Assembly (NCBI GenBank): GCA_025352125.1
Contig: JANXTZ010000011.1
Span: 1 to 64,000, forward strand
DNA from: Deinococcales bacterium
Lineage (GTDB): Bacteria > Deinococcota > Deinococci > Deinococcales > JAAFIG01
Direction of reading: 5' to 3'
Length of the DNA stretch: 64,000 bases
Under the pieces are notes generated by a model, which did no database searches, was not told where the DNA came from, and was given only the letters and a program-made list of their open reading frames with translations. This document shows positions 25,121-33,223 of the stretch, piece after piece; position 1 is the stretch's first letter, and each line of letters opens with the position of its first letter. The translations under genes were made by a program, and so were the position numbers.

Positions 25121-26875
25121 TTAAAAAATGATACCAAGTTTAAAATCTTTGGCGTACAAGCCAAGCTCCGGAAAGTCTGGGCACTGCACATCGAACAACC
25201 AATGCTCGAGCAGCGTCTTGGCATCAGTTCCGGCAAGTTCCAAGGTGAGGTTTACAAAATCCTCAACGCTGGCGTTGCTGAACTTGTATTTCTCGAGGTA
25301 GGCGCGAAGGAGTCCAAAGAATTTTTCGTCACCAACTTTTAAACGCAGCGCATGAAGCGTCATCGCGCCCCGCAGGTACACGCCATCGTTGAAAAGATCG
25401 TCACCGATTTTCAGCGTTCCTGGCGGAGTATAGATGCCCGAGGCAGGTGTATTGGGCAAAATACCGCCCGTCAAGCGAATCAGTTCGATGCGTGAGGGCG
25501 TACCCAATCGAACCGAAGTGAAATTCCAGCGAGAAACCAAATCTGAGATTTGAAGGATGGTCGCACCTTTTGGAAATTTTGCCGTGACCTCGTCGTGAAA
25601 CTGTTGTGGCAAAGTGCCTTCAAACATCAACCCAAGTGCCCGCTCGAGCGTATCTCCAACCAAAATCGCATTGCCGTAACGGCTGCCTCGCAAGCGTTGA
25701 AGCAACTGATATTTGCTGACTTGAAGCACCGCACTTCCAACGGCAAGATTGGGATAATCTTTTTCGATCTCTGCCTTTAAGGTTGCATCCTTGTCGTTGG
25801 CATTGAAATTGGAGTACAACCAACCGAAATACTCGGCGAAACCCTCATGCACGAAGATGTCCTTGTGCGATTTGAACGTCACATCAGCCCCAAACCATTG
25901 ATGTGCCAATTCGTGCGCCACAGTTTCAACGTTTGATTCCAGGTCATTGCTCCAAGAGACTGGTAAAGTCACCAACGATTGCGTCTCGAGCGCAAAGCCG
26001 AGTTGATTGTCAACAGTCAGCACGCCAACCTCAGAAAACGGGTACGCGCCAAGTTTATCTTCCAGAAACGAGATAATTTTTGGTGTCTCGAGCACCGCCG
26101 ATCTCATGACGTTCGATGTTCTGGGCGACAGATAATGACGAACCCGAACCTTGCCGACTTTCCCCTGATCTACAAGCTTGAATTCACCTATTGCCAGCAC
26201 CACAAAATAAGTTGAAGTCGGCGTGTCAATTCGGTAATTGCTGGTTGCCGTGCCGTCGTTGTTCTCAACCCTTGAGATCAATACGCCGTTGGTGATGGCT
26301 TGCTCCTTGCTGGGGGCATTTAAATGAAAAGAAAAAGTGGCTTTGTCGCTTGGATGATCATTTACTGGACTCCAGGCGAACATGGCGCTGGGTTCGGACA
26401 GCACGGTCAACTGATTTAAAGATGCCATCCAGAAATTTGCCCCGCCGAAAGCGCTGGTGTTGACCGCCACCGAACCTGGCTTGCCCGCATACGTCACACT
26501 GACTTTAAAGTTTTCACCTTTTAGAATTGCCTTTGTGGGCGTGATGCTCAACTCTGGATCGGCTTGCGCAAAACCTGCCATGTCACCGTTCACAATCACA
26601 CTTGTCACGGTCATCGAACCAAAATCGAGATTAAAACCACTGAGGTCTTGGGTCGCCACCGCCGTCATGGTGGTTGCACCCTGTTCCGTCTGATGATCTG
26701 AACTGATTTTTAGGGCAATATCGTAATCCTGCGCGTCATAACCACCATTGCCCATGAACGCAAAAATAGGGTCATTCAAACTCGAGCTGCCCGCCGTTTG
26801 AGCGAAAACAAACGTGGAAAACCCGAGCAGCAGGGTTGAAACTCGAGCGACGGTTTTAAAAGTACGACTGAACAT
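25121..26875 (-). CDS. M1-family metallopeptidase (aminopeptidase-like), exported
   Basis: 584 aa. Signal peptide MFSRTFKTVARVSTLLLGFSTFVFAQ. Residues about 290-340 contain GFALETQS, the substrate-binding counterpart of the GxMEN motif, then HELAHQWFGAD and HEGFAEYF. These give the HExxH-18-E zinc site of M1 enzymes. The N-terminal beta saddle domain is present (residues about 30-220). The family removes N-terminal residues from peptides. Exported location suggests peptide scavenging. No operon partner is evident. Confidence 0.88.
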   Translation of the reverse strand: MFSRTFKTVARVSTLLLGFSTFVFAQTAGSSSLNDPIFAFMGNGGYDAQDYDIALKISSDHQTEQGATTMTAVATQDLSGFNLDFGSMTVTSVIVNGDMAGFAQADPELSITPTKAILKGENFKVSVTYAGKPGSVAVNTSAFGGANFWMASLNQLTVLSEPSAMFAWSPVNDHPSDKATFSFHLNAPSKEQAITNGVLISRVENNDGTATSNYRIDTPTSTYFVVLAIGEFKLVDQGKVGKVRVRHYLSPRTSNVMRSAVLETPKIISFLEDKLGAYPFSEVGVLTVDNQLGFALETQSLVTLPVSWSNDLESNVETVAHELAHQWFGADVTFKSHKDIFVHEGFAEYFGWLYSNFNANDKDATLKAEIEKDYPNLAVGSAVLQVSKYQLLQRLRGSRYGNAILVGDTLERALGLMFEGTLPQQFHDEVTAKFPKGATILQISDLVSRWNFTSVRLGTPSRIELIRLTGGILPNTPASGIYTPPGTLKIGDDLFNDGVYLRGAMTLHALRLKVGDEKFFGLLRAYLEKYKFSNASVEDFVNLTLELAGTDAKTLLEHWLFDVQCPDFPELGLYAKDFKLGIIF

Positions 26876-26942
26876 GATGCGAACCTCCGTGTTTGGATAG
26901 TTTACCCAGGGCGCGTTAAGGTTTCTTGAAGCTCGAGCAAAT

Positions 26943-27542
26943 TCAGAAACGCGCGTAACGGTTCAAGTACACCCACGTGTTGCCTTCTCGACCAATCGCC
27001 TTCAAACCCGCCGCCTTTGCCCAGGCATCAGTCTGTTGTGAAGTCACGTATTCTGGCTCAAACAATTCTTGCGAAATGACGATATGCCCACCAGGTTTTA
27101 AGGCTTTCAAACACTGCTCCAGGGCTTTGACGGGCATTCGAATCTCTGGCAGCACCGAAATCAAAACGATCACATCGGCAACCCCGTAAAGCTCGAGTTC
27201 GCAGACATCGACGGCAAGAAACTCGAGGTGAGGCAAGTCTTCGGTTTTACTTCTGGTTTGCGCCAAATAGCGCGGTTCAATGTCTTGTACGATCAAATGC
27301 TTGCACCTGCCGGCGAGCGCACGGGTGAACAGACCAGAACCGCAACCAATCTCGAGCACGGTGTCGGAGGGCTTAATCAGGCATTGGTCGGCTGTGCGCT
27401 TCGGGTTACGGTACTGTTTGCGCCACGGATTCTCGAGCAACCAAGACCAGCCGAAAGGAATGGCTTGCGGGGAGAGTCGAAGCCAAACTCGAATAACGAT
27501 TTGAAAGACGATCAGACCAAGAACCAGGAAAACGAGTGGCAT
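26943..27542 (-). CDS. Membrane-anchored class I SAM-dependent methyltransferase
   Basis: 199 aa. One N-terminal membrane segment (PLVFLVLGLIVFQIVIRVWL), then a Rossmann methyltransferase. Motif I is VLEIGCGSGLFTRAL, motif II IVQDIEPRYLA, motif IV VADVIVLISVLPEI. The acceptor is unknown. The membrane anchor suggests a lipid or quinone-type substrate, but this is only inference. Encoded just beyond the tRNA-Thr terminator on the same strand. Confidence 0.75.
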   Translation of the reverse strand: MPLVFLVLGLIVFQIVIRVWLRLSPQAIPFGWSWLLENPWRKQYRNPKRTADQCLIKPSDTVLEIGCGSGLFTRALAGRCKHLIVQDIEPRYLAQTRSKTEDLPHLEFLAVDVCELELYGVADVIVLISVLPEIRMPVKALEQCLKALKPGGHIVISQELFEPEYVTSQQTDAWAKAAGLKAIGREGNTWVYLNRYARF

Positions 27543-27607
27543 GGTGTAGTTTACGTTTTCTGAGTAACTGATGTTTTTGACGTAACATTAAGAACTCGAG
27601 AAACGAC

Positions 27608-27636
27608 AAAAACCCCGTGATGAACGGGGTTTTCTT
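27608..27636. terminator. Terminator of tRNA-Thr
   Basis: AAAACCCCGT-N5-ACGGGGTTTT stem-loop directly downstream of the tRNA on the minus strand. Almost identical to the one beside tRNA(CAU) at 18314-18340. Confidence 0.85.
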
Positions 27637-27637
27637 T

Positions 27638-27712
<75 letters not shown>

Positions 27713-27720
27713 AAACTAAG

Positions 27721-27737
27721 TTAACCTCAAAGGTTAA
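27721..27737. promoter_or_regulatory. Inverted repeat TTAACCT-CAA-AGGTTAA in the tRNA-Thr leader
   Basis: 7-bp perfect arms with a 3-base loop between the imported tRNA promoter and the tRNA 5' end. May be a protein site of the element or a structure in the precursor RNA. Confidence 0.45.
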
Positions 27738-27754
27738 TTGAATCCGTCTAGCAG

Positions 27755-27781
27755 ATTATAGGCTTAAAGATTTGCTGTCAA
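27755..27781 (-). promoter_or_regulatory. Element-borne promoter now driving tRNA-Thr
   Basis: On the minus strand TTGACA, 15 bases, TATAAT, ending 42 bases before the tRNA. It is inside Island 2. The displaced chromosomal promoter with the same 15-base spacing is at 32000-32026. Confidence 0.7.
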
Positions 27782-27868
27782 GATGTTTAACTCGAGATTC
27801 CAGTTCTAAATTGAAATCAACTTGTCACATAAGTTTAATCAGGTGGTCAGAAAGTTTTGAGGGATTTC

Positions 27869-28744
27869 ATGGCAATTCAAGATTTCATAAACGAATTTCT
27901 TTCAGATGTAAAATTTAGAGGTTTATCCCCTAGGACACATGATTTTTATGAGGATACTCTAAGAAGATTTCAGGTATTCACAACAAAAAACGGAATACTT
28001 GAACCTCAAGATATTCAATCAAATCACTTGAAAACATTTTCAATTGAATTACAAGCACGAATGTCAATTGGAGGTGTGAATGCTTATTTACGTGGTGTTC
28101 GGGCATTTTGTGGATTTTTAGTTAAAGAAGAGTTTCTTCAAAAGAACCCATTCACAAAATTTAAACTTCTTAAACAACCTCAATTAAACATGCCTCACGT
28201 GAAATTTGAAGAGTATGAAACGTTGATGATTCAAGCCCGTTTAGGAAAAAATCCTTTACGTAACCAAGCAATTGTTGGACTTTTATTTGATACTGGACTT
28301 AGAGCTTCTGAGTTAACAGGTTTACAGGTTTCTAATTTATTCAAAGATAAAGGGATGTTGAAAGTTTTAGGTAAAGGGAATAAAGAAAGAGTAATTCCTA
28401 TCTCTCGAGTTACGGTTAAAAGAATCCAAAATTATATTTCAAATGAACGAGAAAAGACTTATCTTGCTGAAATCTTTTTAGTAGATAAAGAAACATCACT
28501 TAATTATAATTCTTTAAGATTGATGATTCAAAGATTATTTTTACGTGCAAATTTAGAACATAAGTCATTACATTGTTTTCGTAGGGGTATGGCTGTACAG
28601 TTTATAAAGAATTCAGGAGATGTTTTTAGTCTCTCGAGAATCTTAGGTCATACAACTCTTCATATGAGTAATAAGTATGCTGTTTTAGATTCTGAGGATT
28701 TAAAGGAGATTCATATAAGAGCATCACCAATACGAAAGTTTTAG
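27869..28744 (+). CDS. int: Tyrosine recombinase (XerC/D-like integrase) of Island 2
   Basis: 291 aa from the ATG at 27869 (MAIQDFINEFL); the track start is four codons upstream. The N-terminal SAM-like DNA-binding domain (FINEFLSDVKFRGLSPRTHDFYEDTLRRF) is followed by the catalytic domain with Arg in DTGLRASELTGL, HCFRRGMAVQF, LGHTTLHMSNKYA and the Tyr in KYAVLD. There is no arm-binding N-terminal extension, so it is the short Xer-like type. AT-rich codon use differs sharply from neighbours and from the Island 1 integrase. It lies next to the intact tRNA and probably moves Island 2. Confidence 0.92.
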   Translation: MAIQDFINEFLSDVKFRGLSPRTHDFYEDTLRRFQVFTTKNGILEPQDIQSNHLKTFSIELQARMSIGGVNAYLRGVRAFCGFLVKEEFLQKNPFTKFKLLKQPQLNMPHVKFEEYETLMIQARLGKNPLRNQAIVGLLFDTGLRASELTGLQVSNLFKDKGMLKVLGKGNKERVIPISRVTVKRIQNYISNEREKTYLAEIFLVDKETSLNYNSLRLMIQRLFLRANLEHKSLHCFRRGMAVQFIKNSGDVFSLSRILGHTTLHMSNKYAVLDSEDLKEIHIRASPIRKF

Positions 28745-28796
28745 AGTCTCGGGATTTTATTTTGTGGAATTCTTGAATGAATTAAAAGAGGTTTAG

Positions 28797-29126
28797 ATGA
28801 AGAAAGTTATATTACCAATTAGTGTATTTTTAATTTTTTGTTCTTTAGCATTTGCACAAAAGTTTCCAAACGACCCTTTAACGTTGAAATTACTAAAAGA
28901 AATTAAAGGTACTTTAATTAAAGTAAAAGATGATAGATGTGGAGATGCAGTTTCGATAAAAGTATCATCAATTGATAAGGCTTTGGATAAAATAAATACT
29001 TTTTTTATAAGTCGTGGATATTTGAAAAATGACCAACAACAATATACTGGATATATTTCACTTGTAGGAAAGGATTATATGTTTTTTGTAGGATTTTCAA
29101 ATATTCTTTGTATGACAGCTAGTTAG
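28797..29126 (+). CDS. Small exported protein of unknown function, Island 2
   Basis: 109 aa. Signal peptide MKKVILPISVFLIFCSLAFA with cleavage after AFA. The mature part is about 89 aa, with two cysteines (DRCGDAV and ILCMTAS) that could form a disulfide. Preceded by GAGG. I do not recognise the family. It lies between the integrase and a second exported protein in the AT-rich element. Confidence 0.65.
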   Translation: MKKVILPISVFLIFCSLAFAQKFPNDPLTLKLLKEIKGTLIKVKDDRCGDAVSIKVSSIDKALDKINTFFISRGYLKNDQQQYTGYISLVGKDYMFFVGFSNILCMTAS

Positions 29127-29188
29127 TTTGAATATTAATTTTACTGTAATATCGTTTACACTAATAGCTATGCCATAGGGGAGAATTT

Positions 29189-29704
29189 ATGAGGAAAGTA
29201 ATTTTAGTAATTGGATTTATTGCTGGAATTTCAAGTATTATTCTAGCAAATGCGCTTAAAATAGGAATATGGACTGTAGAAATAGAAAACGATTCAATTT
29301 CTGGTCAAACTGTAACAGCTTCTACTACAGCAACTTCAGGAAATAATCTCGGTCAAACTCTTTCTTCTGATGGCAAAGAACTTATTATTAGATGTGATAT
29401 TGATGGTGCTGCAATTTATTATCACATTGATACTTTTTTTAGTTCCTCTTATTCTGAACTTCCTGTAATCTGGAAAATAGATTCAAATAAACCAGTAAAA
29501 GAAAATTGGGGGATGGCATCCTCTTATCGGGCAATTTTTATGCCAGATGAAAGTCTCAAATCATTCTATAAACAGGCACTAAAAGGCAAATTGTTAAAAA
29601 TCCGAGTAAATGTTGCACCAGGAATTCCAGGTTCTGACAATGATTACACTTTCAAGTTAACTGGACTTACCAAAGCAGCAAAATACTTAAAGTGTTTCAA
29701 GTAA
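29189..29704 (+). CDS. Exported protein of unknown function, Island 2
   Basis: 171 aa with an N-terminal hydrophobic signal (MRKVILVIGFIAGISSIILA). Ribosome binding site GGGGAG lies about 7 bases before the ATG. The mature part has Ser/Thr-rich strands and resembles beta-rich surface or periplasmic proteins, including YRAIFMPDESLKSFYKQALKG. No homology is claimed. It is followed by a strong terminator at 29794-29832. Confidence 0.65.
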   Translation: MRKVILVIGFIAGISSIILANALKIGIWTVEIENDSISGQTVTASTTATSGNNLGQTLSSDGKELIIRCDIDGAAIYYHIDTFFSSSYSELPVIWKIDSNKPVKENWGMASSYRAIFMPDESLKSFYKQALKGKLLKIRVNVAPGIPGSDNDYTFKLTGLTKAAKYLKCFK

Positions 29705-29793
29705 ATAAAACCCAACTTCAAAAATAGGGTTGGTTACTCAGGAAGAAATAACCCCTGGGTACGTCAATCCTGATAGCCTTAAAATCTTATTTA

Positions 29794-29832
29794 ATTAAAT
29801 CTAGGTGTTAGTGAGCCTGGATTTAATTTTTG
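29794..29832 (+). terminator. Strong intrinsic terminator after the exported-protein genes
   Basis: 12-bp stem ATTAAATCTAGG / CCTGGATTTAAT with one wobble pair, 10-base loop, followed by TTTTT. Confidence 0.8.
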
Positions 29833-29950
29833 ATGCTTAAAATTGAACTGAAAACTCTAATGATTAGGGTGTAGAATCCTCTAAGAAGAAAGGAAAACTT
29901 GAGATGTTCAATCTAATATGAGATAATACATCTAAGAAATAAAGGAATAG

Positions 29951-30187
29951 GTGATTAGTATAAGTAACTATGAATTATATATTTTGGCAAATTGTGGTTT
30001 TGACTGGGAAACACTAGCAGAAATCTATTTTAAAGTTAGGGGGTATAAGACAAGTGAAAGAGCATTGTACTTAAAATGTTATAGAGAATCTAAAGAATTA
30101 CAATATCAATTTAATCAAGTTGAAATTATTGAGATTGCAACACAAATTATTGAGAAGTACAAAATTAAAGAAAAGTTAGCAAATTAA
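29951..30187 (+). CDS. Hypothetical protein, Island 2
   Basis: 78 aa from a GTG start. The sequence NYELYILANCGFDWETLAEIYFKVRGYKTS suggests a small helical protein possibly with a helix-turn-helix (ETLAEIYFKVRGYKTSERAL). The C-terminus is charged and helical. No family is recognised. It precedes a 52-aa gene by 36 bp and they may be co-transcribed, upstream of the Rep candidate. Confidence 0.45.
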   Translation: MISISNYELYILANCGFDWETLAEIYFKVRGYKTSERALYLKCYRESKELQYQFNQVEIIEIATQIIEKYKIKEKLAN

Positions 30188-30223
30188 GAGAGAATACAAA
30201 TTTAAGGAAAAGGTAAACATAAT

Positions 30224-30382
30224 ATGGCAATTACAGAATTTGAAACCAAGCAAACAAAGACAGGAACACAAGTTAAGAAAGTTTACAAAGATGGTGGTGT
30301 AGATACTACTTCTACCTATGAAATTGATAAACATGGAAATTGGATACTCGTAAAAACTGAAACTAAGGAATCAAAAGATTAG
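30224..30382 (+). CDS. 52-aa hypothetical protein, Island 2 (absent from ORF track)
   Basis: ATG at 30224 with AAGGAAAAGG about 10 bases upstream; stop at 30382. The short charged sequence MAITEFETKQTKTG ... DKHGNWILVKTE looks beta-rich. Coding is supported by the ribosome binding site and by codon use matching its neighbours. No family recognised. Confidence 0.45.
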   Translation: MAITEFETKQTKTGTQVKKVYKDGGVDTTSTYEIDKHGNWILVKTETKESKD

Positions 30383-30424
30383 ATAGTTTCTCGAGAATTC
30401 ACATACTTTTCGGCAAAACATAAA

Positions 30425-30464
30425 AAGAGTTAGTTTCTAGGTTCTCACTTAAAAACTAACTCTT
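30425..30464. other. Perfect 12-bp hairpin upstream of the Rep candidate
   Basis: AAGAGTTAGTTT / AAACTAACTCTT with a 16-base loop. It lies 34 bp before the Rep candidate ORF. It can act as a terminator or as a replication-origin structure; no clear U-run follows on the plus strand. Confidence 0.7.
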
Positions 30465-30497
30465 CAAAAAATCACCACTTTCACGCTACCACACGTT

Positions 30498-31196
30498 ATG
30501 GAGACTGCTTTACTTATGACTAATTGTACCATATTTACCGAAGATTTTCTAGTAAATCCGCAAAAAAGAAAAGACCTTCAAGAACTTTTTAACAATGAAA
30601 AATACCAAAGAGTTGATAAATCTACAGGTGAGATTATTGGTTACTATCTTCATGATGCCGTAAGGAACAAGAGTAATTTTACGGCAAAGAAAGCATTATC
30701 AGAAAGCTCGAGATTCACAAATTTCAAGAATAAAACAGAAAGTCTTTATTCTTATGTTCTAAACCTCAAAGATATAAACCCTGAAAGAGCTAAATTAGAA
30801 AATCTTTATGATAAGAGAAAATACAATGCACTTATTGGAATCTTAGATAAAATCATTCAAGGGTCTTACATTGCAACTCTTGAATACGGAGTACAAACAG
30901 GTATTCATGCACATATTCTTTGTCAGAAACAAACCAGTGAAAACTTAAAATCTGAATTTAAGATTACAGAAGAAAGTTATGTAAAAACCATTCAGTATCT
31001 TAAAAAAGGAATCTTATCACCTGTGAAGAAAGGTGAATTTAGAATCAACTATGAAGAAATAAAATCAGATTATGAGGTAATTGCAGGAAGGATTATTGAA
31101 CTTCGGAAGATGAAAAGGAAACGTTCAGCACAGGTAATTTATAGGACAAATAGAAAGATTACACGTCTGTATTCAAAAGTATCTCCGACAAACTAA
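30498..31196 (+). CDS. Candidate HUH-type replication initiator (Rep), Island 2
   Basis: 232 aa. The centre reads ATLEYGVQTGIHAHILCQ, which fits the HUH metal-binding motif (H-x-H with hydrophobic neighbours) of rolling-circle Rep proteins. About 30-40 residues later ESYVKTIQYLKKG matches the spacing and form of the tyrosine-plus-lysine motif (YxxTxxYLxK). A Rep would nick an origin and start rolling-circle replication. No helicase domain is seen. It precedes a convergent small gene by overlap. The ATG at 30516 is an alternative start. The motif match is suggestive, not proof. Confidence 0.55.
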   Translation: METALLMTNCTIFTEDFLVNPQKRKDLQELFNNEKYQRVDKSTGEIIGYYLHDAVRNKSNFTAKKALSESSRFTNFKNKTESLYSYVLNLKDINPERAKLENLYDKRKYNALIGILDKIIQGSYIATLEYGVQTGIHAHILCQKQTSENLKSEFKITEESYVKTIQYLKKGILSPVKKGEFRINYEEIKSDYEVIAGRIIELRKMKRKRSAQVIYRTNRKITRLYSKVSPTN

Positions 31197-31624
31197 TCGT
31201 TATTCCTTTTTACTCTTGGTTTAGGAATTCTATTTAGTTTCTCTTGGTACTCTTTGAATGCTTCTTCAAATTCTTTATCATCTAATTCTTCTAAGTTCTT
31301 GCTTATCTTCTTCTTTTTAGTTTGATTCAAGAATCCGTTATTCATAGAATGCTTTTCTAAAGTGAACCACTCTTGTATAGACACTAAATCCATTATTACG
31401 AAATCTTGTATTAACCCTTTGTTATCTTTCCGAGGCTGTTCTATTTTTACTGGTTTTCCATCTGAAACTGAGAAATATCCATCAGGCAAGATGTTTTTCA
31501 GTTCTCCATTTTTGATTGCTTCCCTGATTTGAATACCCAAAGTTCGATAAACAATCATTGTACCCTTTGAAGATTCTTTTTCTAGGAACTCGAGCAGGAA
31601 ATCTGAAAGTTTCAATCTAGGCAT
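31193..31624 (-). CDS. Hypothetical protein, Island 2
   Basis: 143 aa, convergent with the Rep candidate and overlapping its last 4 bases. The N-terminal half (KLSDFLLEFLEKESSKGTMIVYRTLGIQIREAIKNGE) could be a DNA-binding helix bundle. The C-terminus is highly charged (TKKKKISKNLEELDDKEFEEAFKEY). It is the last gene before the right attachment site. No function is claimed. Confidence 0.55.
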   Translation of the reverse strand: MPRLKLSDFLLEFLEKESSKGTMIVYRTLGIQIREAIKNGELKNILPDGYFSVSDGKPVKIEQPRKDNKGLIQDFVIMDLVSIQEWFTLEKHSMNNGFLNQTKKKKISKNLEELDDKEFEEAFKEYQEKLNRIPKPRVKRNND

Positions 31625-31936
31625 GTGATAGATTATACCTGAATACCTAAGCCTGTGCTACGTCTCGTAGGATGCTCGAGAAGACCCTTACAATCTTTTT
31701 CGGGAGTTCAGATACCCTAAACAGATTAAAGCTAATTTAAGAACACCAAGAAGAGAATCAGGTGATTCAAGTTTAAACACTAAATTAAGAGGTAAAAAAG
31801 AACACAAAACTTAGAGTTGACAAAAAACAAGATTCAGGCTTAAAGTACGAAAATGAAAACAATCAGATAGTCATAGAGATAAGACTGAATGATTGAATGT
31901 TGTTCTAAACGGGATTATTTGAGATTTAGAGTTAAA
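31625..31936. other. 312-bp gene-free right end of Island 2
   Basis: No convincing ORF. Contains a small hairpin CTACG-TCT-CGTAG at 31658-31670 and AT-rich A-tract DNA up to the attachment repeat. A promoter for the minus-strand gene at 31193-31624 probably lies here. No repeats matching the left end were found by eye. Confidence 0.5.
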
Positions 31937-31978
31937 ACTGATTACGAATCAGTTGCTCTACCCCTGAGCTACTTCGGC
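31937..31978 (-). repeat. Right attachment repeat of Island 2 (tRNA-Thr 5' half)
   Basis: 42 bp identical to 27671-27712. Only the 5' half of the tRNA is here, without its 3' half, so it is not a functional tRNA. Confidence 0.92.
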
Positions 31979-31999
31979 GGTCGGCTCGAACCTCAGAAG

Positions 32000-32026
32000 A
32001 TTATCGGCTCGAGCATCACCTGTCAA
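32000..32026 (-). promoter_or_regulatory. Orphaned original promoter of tRNA-Thr
   Basis: On the minus strand TTGACA, 15 bases, GATAAT, 21 bases before the tRNA 5' half. Removing the element would rejoin it to the tRNA. It now reads into the end of Island 2. Confidence 0.6.
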
Positions 32027-32028
32027 GT

Positions 32029-33201
32029 TCAGATTTTTGAAAACTCGAGTGCGGTTTTTGCCAACAATTCTGCGGCAAGCGGCAGGGCGCGTTCGTCATC
32101 GAAGTCAAAACCTGGGTGATGGTGGGCTTTGTCGCGTCCGGTGGCGGCATCGTTTGAACCCACAAAAAAGAACACGCCTGGTTTTCGTGCCAGAAATTCG
32201 GCGACATCCTCTCCGCCCATCGTCTGATCGGCGGTGCTGACGCTACCGTTCACGTCTCGAGCGACCTGTTCAAAAAGACTGGTCAGGCTGGAATCGTTGA
32301 CCACTGGCGGTGGACCATCGACCCAATCAATGCTACCCGTTGCACCGAACGCACTCGAGAGGGTCACGGTCATTTCTTTAATGCGGTCTGTCAACCTCGA
32401 GCGCAACTCGCTTTCGAAGGTGCGCAGTGTGCCGCGCAATTCGGCGCTTTCGGGAATGATGTTGCTCGCGCCCTCGCCCGCTTTGAGGCTGGCAATCGTG
32501 ACCACGGCGGTGTTGGTCGGGTTGGTTTCACGGCTGACCAGGGTTTGCAGCGCGGTGATCAAGTGTGCGGCGACCACCACGGGATCAATCGCTTGGTGCG
32601 GCGATGCGGCATGTCCGCCCTTGCCTTTAATCGTGATCGTGAAACTGTCGGCTGCTGCCATGACCGCCCCTGCCCGAACGCCGACCCAACCGACGGGTTT
32701 GTCATTCCAGAGGTGCAAGCCCACCACCGCGTCCACGTCGTCCATCAAATCGGTTTTCTGCTCGAGCATCGCGCTTGCGCCGCCCACGACCTCCTCGGCG
32801 GGTTGAAAAACAAATTTGAACGTTCCTGAAAGTTCATTTCGGTTCTTTGCAAAGACTGTGGCGACATGCGCGGCAATGGTCGCATGACCATCGTGACCGC
32901 AGGCGTGCATCACCCCAGGGGTGCTCGAGGCATAGCTTGCGCCAGTGGTCTCAAAAATTGGCAGCGCGTCGATGTCGGCGCGAATCATCACGGTTTTGCC
33001 TGGTTTTCCGCCCCTCAAATATCCAATGATGCCCGTGATGCCGACATTGCGTTCGACTTCAAAGCCAAGTTGCTCGAGGTGATCGCCCAGAATTTTGCTG
33101 GTGCGAAACTCTTGAAAACCAAGTTCTGGATGGCTGTGAAAATCACGACGCATGGCGACCATGCTGGGTTGTAACGCCTCAAGCTCCAATTTGATGTTCA
33201 T
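32029..33201 (-). CDS. M20-family amidohydrolase/peptidase (hippurate hydrolase-like)
   Basis: 390 aa. A metal-dependent hydrolase of N-acyl amino acids or related amides. Metal-site motifs of the M20D group are present: MHACGHDGH (about residues 98-106) and PAEE (about 132). VGLHLWNDKP carries the His of the next motif, and the dimerisation domain lies at about 185-300. DFHSHPELGF at the N-terminus is typical of this group. Substrate cannot be read from sequence. It begins immediately beside the right end of Island 2. Confidence 0.88.
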   Translation of the reverse strand: MNIKLELEALQPSMVAMRRDFHSHPELGFQEFRTSKILGDHLEQLGFEVERNVGITGIIGYLRGGKPGKTVMIRADIDALPIFETTGASYASSTPGVMHACGHDGHATIAAHVATVFAKNRNELSGTFKFVFQPAEEVVGGASAMLEQKTDLMDDVDAVVGLHLWNDKPVGWVGVRAGAVMAAADSFTITIKGKGGHAASPHQAIDPVVVAAHLITALQTLVSRETNPTNTAVVTIASLKAGEGASNIIPESAELRGTLRTFESELRSRLTDRIKEMTVTLSSAFGATGSIDWVDGPPPVVNDSSLTSLFEQVARDVNGSVSTADQTMGGEDVAEFLARKPGVFFFVGSNDAATGRDKAHHHPGFDFDDERALPLAAELLAKTALEFSKI

Positions 33202-33223
33202 AATGGCAGTCTAGCATCTGGTT

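Noticed and set aside
31889-32119. 76-aa plus-strand ORF across the right end of Island 2
   Set aside because: It runs through the tRNA fragment and the orphan promoter into the antisense of the M20 gene.
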